A stretch of 64,000 bases of DNA, from contig NZ_AXAS01000035.1 of assembly GCF_000472925.1 (NCBI RefSeq), positions 44,230 through 108,229 on the forward strand, given 5' to 3'. Origin of the DNA: Bradyrhizobium sp. Ec3.3 (lineage in GTDB: Bacteria; Pseudomonadota; Alphaproteobacteria; Rhizobiales; Xanthobacteraceae). Below, in pieces: positions 17,787-26,569 of this stretch (positions within the stretch are counted from its first letter, which is position 1; each line of letters begins with the position of its first letter). The notes beneath the pieces are model-generated. The model was not told the DNA's origin, searched no databases, and worked only from the letters and a program-made list of their open reading frames with translations. A program made the position numbers and the translations under genes.

Positions 17787-18588
17787 TCCGGCTCGGATTA
17801 GCATCGAACTCGATGCTGCAGAACGCGCCGCCCTGGTAGTAGTCGCCGACCGGATCGGGCTTGAGCTTGGCCTGCTCCGCCATCGCGTGCTGCACATGGT
17901 CCTCTGCGCGGCCGGTCGGGCGATAGCCGAACTCGTAGGCGCGATGGTTGTCCCACCAGGCGCGTTCGTTGAGCGAAGCGCCATAGAAGATCTCGAAATG
18001 GATGTCGGGGTGCTCCAGGCCAATGCGGCAGAGCTGGACGAGGTCCTCGGGCTTCAGCCAGATCGCGAGCCGGCGCTGGTCGAGCGGCTTCTCGCCGAAA
18101 TTGCCGATGCGAAGGCAGGTGACCTTCAGGCCATGCTTGTCGGCATAGAGCGCGCCGACGGCTTCGCCGAACACCTTGCTGACGCCGTAGCGGCCGTCGG
18201 GGCGCGGGGTGACGTCGGCGCCGATCTTGTGGTGGCGCGGATAGAAGCCGACGGCATGGTTGGACGAGGCGAAGACCACGCGCTTGACGCCCTTCTTGCG
18301 CGCCGCCTCGAACAGATTGTAGCCGCCGATGATGTTGGCCTGGAGAATGTCGTCCCAGGATCCCTCGACCGAATAGCCGCCGAAATGCAGGATGCCGTCG
18401 ACGCCCTCGCAGATCGCCTCGCATTGCGCGAGATCGGACAGGTCGGCCGCCTTGAATTTCTCGTTAGGCCCGAGATCGGCGGGCGGCTTGATGTCAGAGA
18501 GCAGGAGATCCGGATAGATCGGCGGCAGCAATTTGCGCATCGCGCTGCCGATTCCGCCCGAAGCTCCCGTCATCAAAATACGCGGCAT
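17764..18588 (-). CDS. udh: Uronate dehydrogenase (NAD-dependent epimerase/dehydratase fold)
   Basis: The 274-aa short-chain dehydrogenase has a TGASGGIG nucleotide-binding loop at residues 7-14 and catalytic S109 (FASSNH), Y134 and K138 in YGVSK. The ASSNHAVGFYP segment, the NFGEKPLDQRR region and WWDN near 210 resemble the Agrobacterium uronate dehydrogenase as I remember it. That enzyme oxidises D-galacturonate or D-glucuronate with NAD+ to the aldaro-lactone. The lactonase gene lies divergently 91 bp away, which fits the next step. Assignment rests on recalled similarity and context. Confidence 0.78.
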   Translation of the reverse strand: MPRILMTGASGGIGSAMRKLLPPIYPDLLLSDIKPPADLGPNEKFKAADLSDLAQCEAICEGVDGILHFGGYSVEGSWDDILQANIIGGYNLFEAARKKGVKRVVFASSNHAVGFYPRHHKIGADVTPRPDGRYGVSKVFGEAVGALYADKHGLKVTCLRIGNFGEKPLDQRRLAIWLKPEDLVQLCRIGLEHPDIHFEIFYGASLNERAWWDNHRAYEFGYRPTGRAEDHVQHAMAEQAKLKPDPVGDYYQGGAFCSIEFDANPSRIIDWSKR

Positions 18589-18606
18589 TTCTTCCCTCGC
18601 AGGTAG

Positions 18607-18623
18607 CGACCGGTTTGCGGTCG
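18607..18623. promoter_or_regulatory. Palindrome CGACCG-N5-CGGTCG between udh and the lactonase gene
   Basis: A perfect 6-bp inverted repeat with a 5-bp spacer sits in the 91-bp divergent region 18589-18679. A shared operator for the two divergent genes is plausible, but the arms are short and no promoter boxes were clearly identified. It differs from the half-sites at 16945-17019. Confidence 0.35.
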
Positions 18624-18679
18624 TTGGGCTCTAATGATAGCAGACCTGACCAGAGGGGACGCAACAACGAGAACTGCAC

Positions 18680-19672
<993 letters not shown>

Positions 19673-20088
19673 AGGAGTGCAGAGAATAAGGACTACCAGA
19701 ATCCGGCCAATCAGAATCGCGATGGCGGCCACAATAGATGGAACGATGATCGCACGGAACCCGCTCATCCGGAAAATGAAGCCAGGCTGACCTTTCGTGT
19801 TGAGGGGAACTTCCTTCGCAATTCAGCGTCAGATGGAGCTTTGTCAGAATTCGACTGGGGTTCGATTCCCATGTTGTGAGTGGACAGTTGGAAGATTTCG
19901 CCGGACATTCCGTCGATCGGGAGGAACCCGCCGGCTAATTTCCAACGCCAAACCATCAGCCCGAAATTTCCCAAGAGAAATTTCCCAAGACAAGGCAGTT
20001 GCGAGATCGTGCGACGGCGTCGTCCACCCGCAGATCAGGAGCTACCCCAGCAAAGCAACATTGCAACAATCAATGCGGAGAGAACGCC
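19673..20088. other. 416-bp intergenic stretch with no gene identified
   Basis: No ORF with a ribosome site and coding character was found. It holds a perfect 14-bp direct tandem repeat (GAAATTTCCCAAGA at 19963-19976 and 19977-19990). A TTCGATT loop between GGG and CCC at 19857-19871 faintly resembles a tRNA T-arm, but no tRNA body surrounds it. A short hydrophobic frame on the minus strand ending near 19768 lacks a ribosome site. Confidence 0.6.
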
Positions 20089-21207
20089 ATGGCCGCCAAT
20101 CTCACGTCCGTTGTGATGCAATTCCTGACTCCCGAAGTTCTGGCGCAAATCGCTTCATTTCTTGGAATCGATCGAACCACAGCCCAGAAGGCAACAGCCG
20201 GAGCTGTCCCGTCACTGCTAGCCGGGCTGGCAGACCTTGTCGGTACTCCCGCTGGAAGCAATCAATTATCAAAGCTGCTGTCCCAACAGCAAGCCGGCTC
20301 TCCTGCAGATATTTTGCGCGGCGCGAGTCCTGAGCGACTGGCTGAGACCGGGACGGGCATGCTGTCCGGATTGTTCGGCGCCGGAACAATGGGGACCATG
20401 GCCCAGGCTATCGGAAAGTTTGCCGGCGTGGGCGACGGCGGCGGATCGTCGCTGCTCGGCATCCTCGGCCCGATCGTGCTGGGCGCGCTGGGGCAGCACC
20501 AGCGCGAGACTGGTCTCGATGCAAACGGTTTGGCATCGCTGCTGCGCTCGCAGAAGGACCAGATTTCCGCGGCCATCCCGGCAGGCCTTGCCAGTCAGCT
20601 CAGCGCTGCGGGTCTGATCGACCAGGCGGGTACCGGAGTACGCAGCGGGATGGCCGCTGCCTCCGCCGCGGGAAGTCGAATCGCGAGCGCAAGCGAACGT
20701 GCGAGTTCCGCTTACGCAACAGCCACCAAGACCACTCAATGGCCGTATTGGCTCGCCGCCCTGGTCGTCCTGGGTGGTCTTGCATGGTACGCATTCGACC
20801 GTCCTGGCCAGCAGACGGTCGCTGAGCAGACCGCTCCCGCGCGGCCCGCCACCACCGTGGGCATGGCACCTACGAACTTGACTGTCGACGGTGTGAACCT
20901 GGCCAGCCAGGTCAACACGACGATCGACTCCCTGAAGTCAGCGCTTCCGAGCATCACCGATGCCACCGGGGCGCAGGCGGCTCTACCAAAAATCAACGCG
21001 GCAATATCGCAGCTCGACGACGTCGGCACACACGCGGCAAAGCTCACGCCCGAAGGACGAACTGCGCTCGCCAAACTGATCGCCGCCGCGATGCCGGCCA
21101 TCAACCAGATGTGCGACAAGGTCATGGCGGCTCCCGGCGTCGGGCCGATCGCGAAACCGGCGATCGACGATCTCAGGGCAAAGCTCGATTCGCTGGCCCG
21201 AGTTTGA
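20089..21207 (+). CDS. DUF937 (YidB-like) domain protein with a membrane anchor
   Basis: The 372-aa protein starts at ATG 20089 behind GGAGAG. Residues about 1-140 form a DUF937/YidB-like domain rich in Gly, Ala and Leu (FLTPEVLAQIASFLGID..., VPSLLAGLADLV, GLFGAG..., LLGILGPIVLGALG). A single hydrophobic segment lies at about 218-236 (WPYWLAALVVLGGLAWYAF), then a Pro/Ala/Thr linker and a roughly 110-residue C-terminal domain predicted outside. The family's function is unknown. It is followed 81 bp later by another protein on the same strand that may be its partner. Confidence 0.75.
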   Translation: MAANLTSVVMQFLTPEVLAQIASFLGIDRTTAQKATAGAVPSLLAGLADLVGTPAGSNQLSKLLSQQQAGSPADILRGASPERLAETGTGMLSGLFGAGTMGTMAQAIGKFAGVGDGGGSSLLGILGPIVLGALGQHQRETGLDANGLASLLRSQKDQISAAIPAGLASQLSAAGLIDQAGTGVRSGMAAASAAGSRIASASERASSAYATATKTTQWPYWLAALVVLGGLAWYAFDRPGQQTVAEQTAPARPATTVGMAPTNLTVDGVNLASQVNTTIDSLKSALPSITDATGAQAALPKINAAISQLDDVGTHAAKLTPEGRTALAKLIAAAMPAINQMCDKVMAAPGVGPIAKPAIDDLRAKLDSLARV

Positions 21208-21288
21208 AATTTCTGAGTGCGGCGACCCAGGACTGTCGCCGTACTCAGATCGGTTTTCACACGGCGGATTGTGCCAGGGAGTGGATCT

Positions 21289-21783
21289 ATGACTGACAAA
21301 GCAAGTTTTACGAAGGACGAATGGGCCTTGCTCTTGAGAAGTCCAATGAATGCAGGGATCGCCATCACAGCGGCTGAACCGAGCGGCTTGTGGGGCCTGC
21401 TCAAGGAGTCGTTTGCGAGTGGCGCAGCGCTGAGCCAGGCGGCCACAGACCCCAGCGCCAACGCATTGGTCAAGGCAGTGGTTGCCGATTTCACGACCGG
21501 CGACGGCCGAAGCGTGGCTCGCGATGGATTGAAAGCCGAACTCGCGAACAGCAAGCCCGCGGAGGTCAAGACCAAAGCCATCGACTCGCTGCGGCAAGTC
21601 TCGACCATCCTCGCAGCCAAGGCGCCCGGTGATGCCGCGGCGTTCAAGGATTGGCTCCGCCAGATCAGCCAGAAAACGGCCGAGGCTGCATCTGAGGGTG
21701 GAGGCCTGTTTGGCGGCGGCGTCCTGGTCAGTGACGCCGAGAAGGCAACGCTTGGCGAAATCTCGGCCGCGCTCGGCGCCTGA
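21289..21783 (+). CDS. Conserved-looking hypothetical protein downstream of the DUF937 gene
   Basis: The 164-aa protein starts at ATG 21289 after AGGGAG. It is soluble and mainly helical (long Ala/Lys/Glu/Asp stretches). A Gly-rich GGGLFGGGVLVSDAEK element near the C-terminus recalls the glycine-rich segments of the DUF937 neighbour. It lacks a signal peptide and recognisable catalytic motifs. Coding reality is supported by the ribosome site, the length and the same strand and spacing as the upstream gene. I do not recognise the family. Confidence 0.65.
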   Translation: MTDKASFTKDEWALLLRSPMNAGIAITAAEPSGLWGLLKESFASGAALSQAATDPSANALVKAVVADFTTGDGRSVARDGLKAELANSKPAEVKTKAIDSLRQVSTILAAKAPGDAAAFKDWLRQISQKTAEAASEGGGLFGGGVLVSDAEKATLGEISAALGA

Positions 21784-21872
21784 TCGGGGCCGACACCGAA
21801 GCTTGCCTGCCTGCTGATGCGAAACGCCGGAGCGGTCACCCGCTCCGACGCTGCAACTGTGATGTGAAGTGC

Positions 21873-23303
21873 TTAGGCGGCGTTGAAGCCGGCGACTGCC
21901 TTCACTTCGAGGAAGTCCTCAAGACCGTACTTGCCCCACTCGCGGCCGTTGCCTGACTGCTTGTAGCCGCCGAACGGCGCCGAGCGATCGTTGGGCACGC
22001 CCTGGAGGTTGACGTTGCCGGCGCGGATCTGGCGAGCAACGCGCTTGGCGCTCTCCACCGTATCGGCCGAGACGTAGCCCGCCAGGCCATAGGGCGTGTC
22101 GTTGGCGATCTGCACGGCGTCGGCTTCGTCCTTGGCCCCGATGATGGTCAGCACCGGTCCGAAGATTTCCTCCTTCGCGATCGTCATATCGCTGGTGACG
22201 TCGGCGAAGATGGTCGGACGAACGTAGAAGCCCTTGTTGACGCCCTCGGGCAGGCCCGGGCCGCCGGCGACAAGCGTTGCGCCCTCGTCGATGCCCTTCT
22301 TGATCAGCGCCTGGATCTTGTCCCACTGGCCGCGGTTGACGACGGGACCAATGGTGGTGCCTTCGCCGCGCGGATCACCCGCCTTGGTCTTGTCGGCGAC
22401 CGCCTTCGCGATCGCGGCCACTTCCTTCATCTTGGACAGCGGCACGATCATGCGCGAGGGCGCGTTGCAGGATTGGCCGGAGTTGTTGAACATGTGCATC
22501 ACGCCGCCGGTCACCGCCTTCGTGAGGTCGGCGCCTTCGAGGATCACGTTCGGCGACTTGCCGCCGAGCTCCTGGCTGACGCGCTTCACGGTGGGAGCTG
22601 CGCGCTTGGCCACATCGATGCCGGCGCGGGTCGAGCCGGTGAACGAGATCATGTCGATGTCCGGATGCTCGCTCATGGCGGCGCCGACCTCGGGGCCGAG
22701 ACCGTTGACGAGATTGAACACACCCTTCGGCACGCCGGCTTCATGGAGGATTTCCGCGAAGATCAGCGCCGAGGTCGGCGTGAACTCCGACGGCTTCAGG
22801 ATCATGGTGCAGCCGGCGGCGAGCGCGGGCGCCACCTTGCAGGCGATCTGGTTGAGCGGCCAGTTCCAGGGCGTGATCATGCCGACCACGCCGACCGGCT
22901 CACGCAGCACCATGGCGGTGCCGACCGGCTCCTCGAAATGATAGTTCTTGAGCACGTCGAGCGTGGTCATGAGGTGGCCGAGGCCGGCGCCGGCCTGGAG
23001 CTTCTCGGCCATCGGCAGCGGCGCGCCCATCTCGTCGGAAACCGCGGCGCCGATCTCCTTGAGACGGCCCTTGTAGATCTCGATGACCCTGGAGAGCAGC
23101 GCGACGCGCTCCTCGCGGCTGGTCTGGGAATAGGTGAAAAAGGCGCGCTTGGCGGCGGCGACGGCCTTGTCAACATCGGCCTTGGAGCCGAGCGCAACCT
23201 CGTACATCGCCTCTTCAGTCGCAGGATTGACGACCGGAGTGGACTTCTTGACGGCCGGATCGACCCAGGCACCGTCGATGTAGAATTGCATACGATTGAC
23301 CAT
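21873..23303 (-). CDS. Aldehyde dehydrogenase (NAD(P)+-dependent)
   Basis: The 476-aa protein starts at ATG 23303 with AAGAGG upstream; a start 8 codons earlier is less good. It has the family motifs: PWNWPL near 150, KPSEFTP near 175, FTGST near 227, catalytic Glu in QELGGKSPN near 250 and catalytic Cys in NNSGQSCNAPSR near 285, plus EEIFGPVL near 385. It oxidises an aldehyde to the acid. No operon partner exists; flanking genes are convergent or separated by a repeat. The substrate cannot be assigned. Confidence 0.93.
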   Translation of the reverse strand: MVNRMQFYIDGAWVDPAVKKSTPVVNPATEEAMYEVALGSKADVDKAVAAAKRAFFTYSQTSREERVALLSRVIEIYKGRLKEIGAAVSDEMGAPLPMAEKLQAGAGLGHLMTTLDVLKNYHFEEPVGTAMVLREPVGVVGMITPWNWPLNQIACKVAPALAAGCTMILKPSEFTPTSALIFAEILHEAGVPKGVFNLVNGLGPEVGAAMSEHPDIDMISFTGSTRAGIDVAKRAAPTVKRVSQELGGKSPNVILEGADLTKAVTGGVMHMFNNSGQSCNAPSRMIVPLSKMKEVAAIAKAVADKTKAGDPRGEGTTIGPVVNRGQWDKIQALIKKGIDEGATLVAGGPGLPEGVNKGFYVRPTIFADVTSDMTIAKEEIFGPVLTIIGAKDEADAVQIANDTPYGLAGYVSADTVESAKRVARQIRAGNVNLQGVPNDRSAPFGGYKQSGNGREWGKYGLEDFLEVKAVAGFNAA

Positions 23304-23457
23304 TGTGGACCTCTTCTTGGGGAGCATTGGAGGGGGCGTTTCGGCGGCTATCCTTGCACGAAAGCCGGGGGAGTTGAACCCGCCCCCATGCTTGACCTGC
23401 GATGCGGCGGACGCGGTGGAATATGATCGCGTGCCGGGGAACTGGCAAGCACCCCCA

Positions 23458-23539
23458 CGTCATTCCGGGGCGGCTCAAAGAGCCGAACCCGGAATCTCGA
23501 GATTCCGGGTTCGATGCTTCGCATCGCCGTGGCATGACG
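23458..23539. repeat. Dispersed palindromic repeat (CGTCATTCCGGGGC type)
   Basis: The ends CGTCATTCC and GGCATGACG are nearly inverted, and the interior has strong hairpins (CCCGGAATCTCGAGATTCCGGG, CGATGCTTCGCATCG). It lies in the 293-bp gap between two minus-strand genes. A common Bradyrhizobium intergenic element. Confidence 0.75.
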
Positions 23540-23596
23540 TCCCTAGTTACTCCGGAATGTCGACCTTGGTCGGTCAGACCGCCTCGGTTACTTCCA

Positions 23597-25960
23597 TCAC
23601 ACCGCCATCTTCCGATGCAGCACCGGCGCGCCGGTGGTGAGGCTTTCGGCCGCATCGATGATGGCGTTGGCGTCCAGGCCGTGGTGGCGATAGAGGTCGG
23701 CGATGGTGCCGGTCTGGCCGAACTGCTCGACGCCGAGCGCCTCGACGCGGTGGCCGCGGACACTGCCGAGCCAGCCAAGCGTTGCCGGATGGCCGTCGAT
23801 CACGGTCACGAGACCGCAATCGCGCGGCAGCGGCGCAAGCAGCTTTTCGATATGGCTCAAATGCTGCACGCCGCGGCGATCTCGCCGCAATTTCCGCGCG
23901 GCGGTCCAGCCTGCATGAAGGCGGTCGGCCGAGGTGATCGCAAGCAGGCCGACGTCGCGGCGGCTCTCGCCGATGAAGCCGGTTGCCTCGATCGCCTCCG
24001 GCGCCACCGCGCCGGTATAGGCGATCACGACTTCGGCATTGGGGCCCGGCTTGCGCAGCCAATAGGCGCCGTCGGTGATGCCCTGCTCAAGCTCCGGAGT
24101 CATGATCCGCTGCGCCTGTTCGATGGTGCGCGTCGACAGGCGCAAGTAGACCGAGCCACCCTCGCCTGCTTGGCGCTGCATGTGGTCAAAACCCCAGCCC
24201 ATGATCACCGCAAGTTCGTCAACGAAGGCCGGCTCGAACGATGCGAGCCCGTCCTGGGCCATGCCGATCAAAGGCGTTGCGATCGACTGATGCGCCCCAC
24301 CTTCGGGTGCGAGCGTGATGCCGGAGGGCGTCGCCGCCACCATGAAGCGGGCATCCTGATAGCAGGCGTAGTTGAGCGCATCGAGGCCGCGTTCGATGAA
24401 GGGATCGTAGAGCGTGCCGACCGGCAGCAGCCGCGCGCCATTGATGTGATGCGAGAGTCCCAGCGCCGACATCATGATAAACAGGTTCATCTCGGCGATG
24501 CCGAGCTCGAGATGTTGACCCTTGGGCGATGCATCCCAGTTGAAGGTGGATGGAATTTTCTCGCTGCGGAATAAATCCGCCTTCTCGGCGCGGGCAAACA
24601 GGCCGCGCCGGTTCACCCAGGGACCGAGATTGGTCGAGACGGTGACGTCGGGCGACGTCGTGACGATGCGCTTTGCAAGCTCGCTGTCGCTGCGCGCGAT
24701 CTCGTTCAGCACAAGCCCAAAACCCTGCTGGGTCGACATCTGCGCCGACGGCTTGAAGGTGAGCTGCGAGGGCACCTCGACGACGGGCGCGGTCAGCCGG
24801 CGGCCGTCCTGATTGATGGGCACGCGCGCGAGGAAGGCTTCGAGCCCGGCGGTATCCTGCGCCATGCCTTCGAACTTGTCCCACTCGTGGCCGGTGCGGA
24901 TGTTCTGGCTCTCGCGAAACTTCTCCATCTGCGCGACCGTCATCAGGCCGGCATGGTTGTCCTTGTGGCCCTGGAACGGCAGGCCGACGCCCTTGATGGT
25001 GTAGGCGATGAAGCAAACCGGGCGATCGTGATCGATCTTTTCAAACGCCTCCAGCATGCTCGCCATGTCGTGGCCGCCAAGGTTCGACATCAGCGCCAGC
25101 AACTCGTCATCGCTGCGCCGGTCGATCAGCTTGGTGATCGGCCCCTGGTCGCCGATCTCGTCATGCAGATGCTTGCGGAAGGCCGCGCCGCCCTGGAAGC
25201 ACAGCGCCGCATAGAGCGCGTTCGGGCAGTTGTCGATCCATGCTTTAAGCGCTTCGCCGCCCGGCTCGGCAAAAGCCTCGCGCATCAGCCGGCCGTATTT
25301 CACGATCACCACGTCCCAGCCGAAATTGCGGAACATGGTCTCGAATTTTTCCCAGAGCCCCTCGCGCACGACGGCGTCGAGCGACTGCCTGTTGTAATCG
25401 ACCACCCACCAGGTGTTGCGCAGGCCGTGCTTCCACCCCTCGGCCAACGCCTCGAAAATATTCCCCTCGTCCATCTCGGCGTCGCCGACGAGTGCGATCA
25501 TTCGCCCTTCGCGGCGATCCTTCATCCAGCCATGCGACTTGACGTAGTCCTGCACCAGCGAAGAGAACAGCGTCTGCGCGACGCCGAGGCCGACGGAGCC
25601 GGTCGAGAAATCGACGTCGTCGATATCCTTGGTACGCGAGGGATAGGATTGCGCGCCCTTGAAGCCGCGGAAATTCTCCAGCTTCTCGCGGGTCTGGCGG
25701 CCGAACAGATACTGGATGGCGTGGAACACCGGGCTCGCATGCGGCTTCACCGCGACGCGATCCTCAGGTCTGAGCACGTGGAAATACAGCGCCGACATGA
25801 TGGTCGCGAGTGAGGCGGACGAGGCCTGATGGCCGCCGACCTTCAAGCCATCCGCATTGGCGCGGATGTGATTGGCATGATGGATCGTCCAGGACGACAG
25901 CCACAGCACCTTGGTTGCGAGCGCGGACAATGTGTCGAGGCGGGCGGAATCGACGGGCAT
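23597..25960 (-). CDS. Homodimeric 2-oxoacid dehydrogenase E1 / transketolase-like enzyme (AceE or MdeB type)
   Basis: The 787-aa protein is a one-chain thiamine-diphosphate E1: GGHQASSASLATIMSALYF near 42-60, TPP-binding GDAEMDEGNIFEA...N near 165-200, then a pyrimidine-domain half with HLELGIAEMNLF near 520 and a transketolase C-terminal domain. This resembles AceE (decarboxylating pyruvate) but is about 100 residues shorter than typical AceE. A divergent Lrp-type regulator 132 bp away matches the mdeR/mdeB arrangement I recall for Pseudomonas putida, where MdeB is a 2-oxobutyrate dehydrogenase E1. No E2 or E3 genes are adjacent. The oxoacid is therefore open. Confidence 0.8.
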   Translation of the reverse strand: MPVDSARLDTLSALATKVLWLSSWTIHHANHIRANADGLKVGGHQASSASLATIMSALYFHVLRPEDRVAVKPHASPVFHAIQYLFGRQTREKLENFRGFKGAQSYPSRTKDIDDVDFSTGSVGLGVAQTLFSSLVQDYVKSHGWMKDRREGRMIALVGDAEMDEGNIFEALAEGWKHGLRNTWWVVDYNRQSLDAVVREGLWEKFETMFRNFGWDVVIVKYGRLMREAFAEPGGEALKAWIDNCPNALYAALCFQGGAAFRKHLHDEIGDQGPITKLIDRRSDDELLALMSNLGGHDMASMLEAFEKIDHDRPVCFIAYTIKGVGLPFQGHKDNHAGLMTVAQMEKFRESQNIRTGHEWDKFEGMAQDTAGLEAFLARVPINQDGRRLTAPVVEVPSQLTFKPSAQMSTQQGFGLVLNEIARSDSELAKRIVTTSPDVTVSTNLGPWVNRRGLFARAEKADLFRSEKIPSTFNWDASPKGQHLELGIAEMNLFIMMSALGLSHHINGARLLPVGTLYDPFIERGLDALNYACYQDARFMVAATPSGITLAPEGGAHQSIATPLIGMAQDGLASFEPAFVDELAVIMGWGFDHMQRQAGEGGSVYLRLSTRTIEQAQRIMTPELEQGITDGAYWLRKPGPNAEVVIAYTGAVAPEAIEATGFIGESRRDVGLLAITSADRLHAGWTAARKLRRDRRGVQHLSHIEKLLAPLPRDCGLVTVIDGHPATLGWLGSVRGHRVEALGVEQFGQTGTIADLYRHHGLDANAIIDAAESLTTGAPVLHRKMAV

Positions 25961-26042
25961 GGCAATGCTCCGGTAAATGATGGCCTATGATACGCCTGCG
26001 GGAGCCGGCAAAATTCTCAATTTTTCGCGCCACGCCCGTAAA

Positions 26043-26063
26043 TATTGGGATACTTTACCAATA
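26043..26063. promoter_or_regulatory. Dyad TATTGG-N9-CCAATA between the E1 gene and the Lrp-type gene
   Basis: A perfect 6-bp inverted repeat with a 9-bp spacer lies in the AT-rich centre of the 132-bp divergent region, 30 bp before the regulator ATG. The 21-bp span is in the range used by Lrp/AsnC dimers. It is a candidate operator controlling both genes. Confidence 0.5.
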
Positions 26064-26092
26064 GATAGCCACTCCACACAGGTTCTATCCCA

Positions 26093-26554
26093 ATGCCCGA
26101 GCTCGACGCCATCGACCGAAAGATCCTCGCCCTGCTCCAGACCGACAGCCGGCTGACCATGCAGGAGCTCGCCGACAAGGTCGGGCTGTCGGTCTCGCCC
26201 TGCCACCGCCGGGTCAAGCTTCTGGAGGAGCGCGGCGTCATCACGCGCTACATCGCGACCGTGGACCAGAAGGCGCTGGGGCTGCATGTCAGCGTCTTCA
26301 TCTCGATCAAGCTGGCTCGGCAGAAGGAGGAGGATCTCAACCGCTTCGCACGAGCGATCTCGAAATGGGACGAGGTTTTGGAGTGCTATCTGATGACCGG
26401 CAACCGCGACTATCTCTTGCGCGTCGTCGCCGCCGACCTCTCGTCTTATGAAGCATTTCTGAAGAACAAGCTCACGCGCCTCGATGGCATCGCCTCGATC
26501 GAGTCGAGCTTTGCTCTAAGCCAGGTGAAATATTCGATCGCGCTGCCGGTGTAG
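26093..26554 (+). CDS. Lrp/AsnC family transcriptional regulator
   Basis: The 153-aa protein has an N-terminal HTH at about residues 3-60 (LDAIDRKILALLQTDSRLTMQELADKVGLS... RRVKLLEERGVI) and a C-terminal RAM (ligand-sensing) domain with the VLECYLMTGNRDYLLRV core. The size is standard for Lrp. It is divergent from the 2-oxoacid dehydrogenase E1 gene and probably activates it in response to an amino acid whose breakdown yields the oxoacid, as known for local Lrp-type activators (inference). Its stop is 15 bp from the stop of the convergent membrane-protein gene. Confidence 0.92.
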   Translation: MPELDAIDRKILALLQTDSRLTMQELADKVGLSVSPCHRRVKLLEERGVITRYIATVDQKALGLHVSVFISIKLARQKEEDLNRFARAISKWDEVLECYLMTGNRDYLLRVVAADLSSYEAFLKNKLTRLDGIASIESSFALSQVKYSIALPV

Positions 26555-26569
26555 GTGGGGTCACCGCGC

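Noticed and set aside
19673..19768. Hydrophobic minus-strand N-terminus (MSGFRAIIVPSIVAAIAILI) suggesting a small membrane protein
   Set aside because: No ribosome site before the ATG, and the frame runs on into the antisense of the lactonase gene.
19857..19871. GGG-TTCGATT-CCC resembling a tRNA T-arm
   Set aside because: No acceptor, D or anticodon arm can be drawn around it, and the stem is only three pairs.
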